Assembly (NCBI GenBank): GCA_947624945.1
Contig: CANQMJ010000121.1
Span: 1 to 7,438 of the forward strand
Direction of reading: 5' to 3'
DNA length: 7,438 bases
DNA from: an uncultured Clostridia bacterium
Lineage (GTDB): Bacteria; Bacillota; Clostridia; Oscillospirales; CAG-272
In this document: positions 5,030 through 7,438 of the stretch, piece after piece
How the letters are laid out: the number at the start of each line of letters is the position of its first letter
Position numbering within the stretch: position 1 is the first letter of the stretch
The notes under the pieces: model-generated
What the model was told of the DNA's origin: nothing
What the model saw: the letters and a program-made list of their open reading frames with translations, nothing else
Databases searched by the model: none
Position numbers and translations under genes: made by a program

Positions 5030-6064
5030 ATGAACAAGGATTTCTTTGACAAAACAAAAAAGCTGCCCGACATAAAGCGCATTTTGCGCTGGGTCATCGT
5101 CGTCGCAGCAGTCGTCGCCGTGCTCGCGATCATTTCGACGTGCTGGTACACCGTCGACGAAAAGCAGCGCGCCGTCGTGACCACGTTCGGGCGCGTCACC
5201 GACACGACCGACGCCGGCATCCACTTCAAGCTGCCGTTCGGCATACAGAAGGTGTACCCCGTCGACGTGAACGTGTATCAGAAGATCGAGATCGGCTACA
5301 CGTCCGAGCCTACCGAAAACGGCTCTGTCGACATGACGGTCGAGGAGGAGAGCCGCATGATAACCGGCGACTATAACATCGTCAACGTCGACTTTTTCGT
5401 GCAGTACAAGATATCGGACCCGGTCAAATACCTCTATAATTCCGAGAACGCCGATCTTATACTGAAAAATCTCGTACAGAGCCAGATACGCAGCGTCGTC
5501 GGCTCGACCGACGTCGACAGCGTCCTGACGGACGGCAAGACCGAGATACAGATGAAGATAAAGGATCTCGTTTCGAGCGAGCTCGAGGAATACGACATAG
5601 GACTCATACTGACCGACATCTCGATACAGGACAGCGAGCCGCCGACGGAGATGGTCACGGCTGCGTTCAAGGCGGTCGAGACGGCGAAGCAGTCGGCGGA
5701 GCGCGTTATAAACGAAGCGCAGGCATATCAGAACTCGAAGCTGCCGGCGGCACAGGCGCAGGCGGACGCGCTTTTACAAAACGCCGAATACCTGAAGCAG
5801 AACCGCATCAACGAGGCGAAGGAGGCGGTCGCGATGTTCAACGCGATGTACGCCGAATACGCCAACAACCCCGACATCACGCGCACGCGCATGTACTATG
5901 AGATGATAACGGAGGCGCTGCCGGGCGTCACCCTCTACATCGACGCGTCCGACGGCTCCGTCGACAAGCTTTTGCCGCTCGAGAGCTTCGTCAACAATGA
6001 CGCGACGAAGGGCACCGTCGACACGTCGAACACGACGACGACCGAAAACAAGGAGGAATACTAA
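5030..6064 (+). CDS. hflK: HflK-like SPFH/Band 7 membrane protein
   Basis: HflK and HflC form a large membrane-anchored cage that in proteobacteria surrounds the FtsH protease and organises a membrane microdomain. The 344-residue protein has a short N-terminus, one transmembrane helix at about 19-38 (LRWVIVVAAVVAVLAIISTC) and a Band 7 domain from about 40 to 200. MITGDYNIVNVDFFVQYKISDP (110-131) corresponds to the conserved HflK segment of that region. A long coiled coil follows (about 207-280), including ERVINEAQAYQNSKLPAAQA (224-243). Then comes RMYYEMITEALPGVTLYID (287-305), the usual HflK C-terminal block, and a Thr-rich tail. The long Gly/Pro-rich N-terminal extension of E. coli HflK is absent. 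GGGAGG (5019-5024) is five bases before ATG. The stop is one base from the hflC start, so the pair is co-translated. No ftsH gene lies in the window. Confidence 0.93.
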   Translation: MNKDFFDKTKKLPDIKRILRWVIVVAAVVAVLAIISTCWYTVDEKQRAVVTTFGRVTDTTDAGIHFKLPFGIQKVYPVDVNVYQKIEIGYTSEPTENGSVDMTVEEESRMITGDYNIVNVDFFVQYKISDPVKYLYNSENADLILKNLVQSQIRSVVGSTDVDSVLTDGKTEIQMKIKDLVSSELEEYDIGLILTDISIQDSEPPTEMVTAAFKAVETAKQSAERVINEAQAYQNSKLPAAQAQADALLQNAEYLKQNRINEAKEAVAMFNAMYAEYANNPDITRTRMYYEMITEALPGVTLYIDASDGSVDKLLPLESFVNNDATKGTVDTSNTTTTENKEEY

Positions 6065-6065
6065 G

Positions 6066-6959
6066 ATGAAAAAGGGCAAGAAAATAGCGCTTATCCTTAT
6101 CGCGATAGTTTTTGTCGCGGCGATAGTCGTACTCGCCAACAGCTTTTATACAGTTGCCGAGAACGAATACGCATGCGTGTTCCGTTTCTCAAAGATAGAA
6201 TTTGCGACGAACGAATCAGGGCTTCACTTCAAAGTCCCCTTCATCGACGAAGTCCGCAAGTTCCCCGACACGGTGATGCTCTACGACATACCCGCGTCCG
6301 AGGTGCTCACCGTCGACCAGAAGAGCATGACCGTCGACTGCTACCTGACGTGGCGCATATCGGACCCGCAGACGTTTTATCAGTCTGTCGGCAGCATCGC
6401 CGAGGCGAACACGCGTCTTGACGCGCTGACGTATCAGTCGCTGAAAAATCTGATGAGCACGTTAAAGCAGGACGACATCATCAACGAGGACGACGCGAGC
6501 GAGCGCAACGACATCTACTCCGGCATCACGACCGACGTCGCCGAGAGCTCTAAGGTATACGGCATCGACGTTATCGACGTCAAGATCAAGCGTTTCGACC
6601 TGCCGGAGGCGAACGAGCAGGCGGTATATGACCGCATGATCTCCGACCGCGAGCGCATCTCGGCGGAATACACGGCAAACGGCGACTATCAGGCGTCGCT
6701 CATACGCAACGACGTCGACCGTCAGGTCAACATCATCATCTCCGACGCGGAGGCGCAGTCTGCGCAGATACAGGCTGAGGGCGAAGCCGAATACATGCGG
6801 CTCCTTGCCGAAGCGTACGACACCGACGACAAGCGCGACTTCTACGAGTTCATCCTCGCCCTCGACGCTATCAAGGCGTCGCTCAAAGGCGACGACAAGG
6901 TCGTCATCCTCGGCTCCGACTCCGAGCTCGGGAAGCTCCTGACGGGTGCGACAGAGTGA
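6066..6959 (+). CDS. hflC: HflC-like SPFH/Band 7 membrane protein
   Basis: This is the HflK partner, 297 residues. A lysine-rich start leads into a transmembrane helix at about 7-25 (IALILIAIVFVAAIVVLAN). A Band 7 domain follows (about 26-180), with ENEYACVFRF (32-41) and GLHFKVPFIDEV (52-63) at its front. IKRFDLPEANEQAVYDRMIS (174-193) and an alanine- and glutamate-rich coiled coil (about 194-250) are hallmarks of HflC. So is FYEFILALDAIKASLKG (259-275) followed by VVILGSDSELGKLL (279-292), which corresponds to the FYAFIRSLRAYE and MVLSPDSDFF region of the E. coli protein. The frame is open back to 5997. The start at 6066 is chosen because AAGGAGG (6050-6056) lies nine bases upstream and the hydrophobic anchor follows at once; earlier residues are an Arg-rich shadow of the hflK end. 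No T-run terminator directly follows. Confidence 0.93.
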   Translation: MKKGKKIALILIAIVFVAAIVVLANSFYTVAENEYACVFRFSKIEFATNESGLHFKVPFIDEVRKFPDTVMLYDIPASEVLTVDQKSMTVDCYLTWRISDPQTFYQSVGSIAEANTRLDALTYQSLKNLMSTLKQDDIINEDDASERNDIYSGITTDVAESSKVYGIDVIDVKIKRFDLPEANEQAVYDRMISDRERISAEYTANGDYQASLIRNDVDRQVNIIISDAEAQSAQIQAEGEAEYMRLLAEAYDTDDKRDFYEFILALDAIKASLKGDDKVVILGSDSELGKLLTGATE

Positions 6960-6973
6960 GGGATTTGATTTAA

Positions 6974-7438
6974 TATGGGGCTCCGCCCCATGCCCCGCGC
7001 GGGAGGACTCTTGTAAGAGTCCCCCGCGACCCCCAGGAACTTTTTCTGACTTTGGTTTCGTCTCTCGTTCGGAACTCGCCGGCGGTGCTTCACACCGCGC
7101 TTTGCATGGCGGCTCGTATTGACTTTAATTGACGGGCAGATATGGGGCTCCGCCCATGCCCCGCGCGGGAGGACTCTTGTAAGAGTCCCCCGCGGCCCCC
7201 GAGAACTTTTACGGACTTTGGTTTTGTCTCTCGTTCGGGACTCACTTGCGGTGCTTCACACCGCACTTTGCATGGCGACTCGTTTTGATTGGAATTAGCG
7301 GGTAGTATGGGGCTCCGCCCCGTGCCCCGCGCGGGAGGAATCTTGTAAGAGTCCCCCGCGGTCCCCGAGAACTTTTACGGACTTTGGTTTTGTCTCTCGT
7401 TCGGGACTCACTTGCGGTGCTTCACACCGCGCTTTGCA
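6974..7438. repeat. Tandem array of a 165-167 bp hairpin-rich unit
   Basis: Three direct copies begin at 6974, 7141 and 7306, giving periods of 167 and 165 bases. The third is cut by the window end after 133 bases. Each starts with TATGGGGCTCCGCCC and ends near CACACCGC-CTTTGCA. Copies 2 and 3 differ at only two positions over the stretch after the second hairpin, while copy 1 is more diverged, as expected from a recent duplication. Three hairpins recur: ATGGGGC/GCCCCAT, a 13-bp CGCGGG-GGACTCT stem with one bulged A, and GCGGTG/CACCGC around CTTCA. Nothing in any frame looks like a protein. It follows hflC by 14 bases and might help end that transcript, although T-runs are not adjacent to the stems. 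Confidence 0.9.
6998..7028. repeat. Main hairpin of repeat copy 1
   Basis: Bases 6998-7011 pair with 7016-7028 with a single bulged A at 7004 and a TGTA loop. Copy 2 keeps the stem exactly; copy 3 has a C to A change in the left arm that breaks one pair. The nearest T-run (7041-7045) begins 12 bases past the stem, so terminator activity is doubtful. Confidence 0.65.

Noticed and set aside
5997..6065. Upstream 23-codon extension of hflC
   Set aside because: It is an Arg-rich out-of-frame shadow of the hflK C-terminus; a strong ribosome binding site supports ATG 6066.
6974..7438. CRISPR array
   Set aside because: The whole 165-167 bp unit is repeated, with no short repeat and unique spacer pattern, and no cas genes are present.

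Overview
The window looks like chromosomal DNA of an uncultivated or poorly characterised Clostridia-type Bacillota. The grounds are strong GGAGG-like ribosome binding sites, sigma-A promoters of the form TTGACA-N17-TATAAT, GC-rich core genes next to AT-rich small-protein genes, and GC-rich palindromic intergenic repeats of a kind I associate with gut Clostridia. No rRNA, tRNA, CRISPR array or transposase gene is visible.

Layout. Positions 1-393 hold no convincing protein gene: a perfect 17-bp hairpin (1-38), a nested set of complementary segments that may be a structured RNA (40-147), and two tandem consensus promoters. Positions 394-2152 are a two-gene operon with overlapping ends: a TPR protein and a DUF4037 nucleotidyltransferase-like protein. 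A terminator hairpin follows at 2201-2236. On the minus strand, 3285 down to 2266 is a two-gene operon: tRNA adenosine deaminase tadA, then a GNAT acetyltransferase whose ATG directly follows the tadA stop. It has its own promoter at 3317-3345.

Divergent from tadA, a strong promoter overlapped by a palindrome (an operator candidate) drives an AT-rich cassette at 3491-4893. The cassette holds a 50-residue membrane protein, a two-helix membrane protein with a C-terminal zinc ribbon that is split by an apparent +1 frameshift, and a 210-residue two-helix membrane protein. I recognise none of the three. A second promoter, set between 12-bp inverted repeats, precedes hflK and hflC (5030-6959), membrane-anchored SPFH/Band 7 partners. 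Positions 6960-7438 are non-coding: three direct copies of a 165-167 bp unit, each with up to three hairpins, the last copy cut by the window end.

Recognisable roles are tRNA wobble modification (tadA), acetyl transfer (GNAT), membrane protease or microdomain scaffolding (hflKC) and a putative nucleotidyl transfer module with a TPR partner. The least explained parts are the small membrane/zinc-ribbon cassette, the TPR-DUF4037 pair, the structured element at 40-147 and the terminal repeat array.
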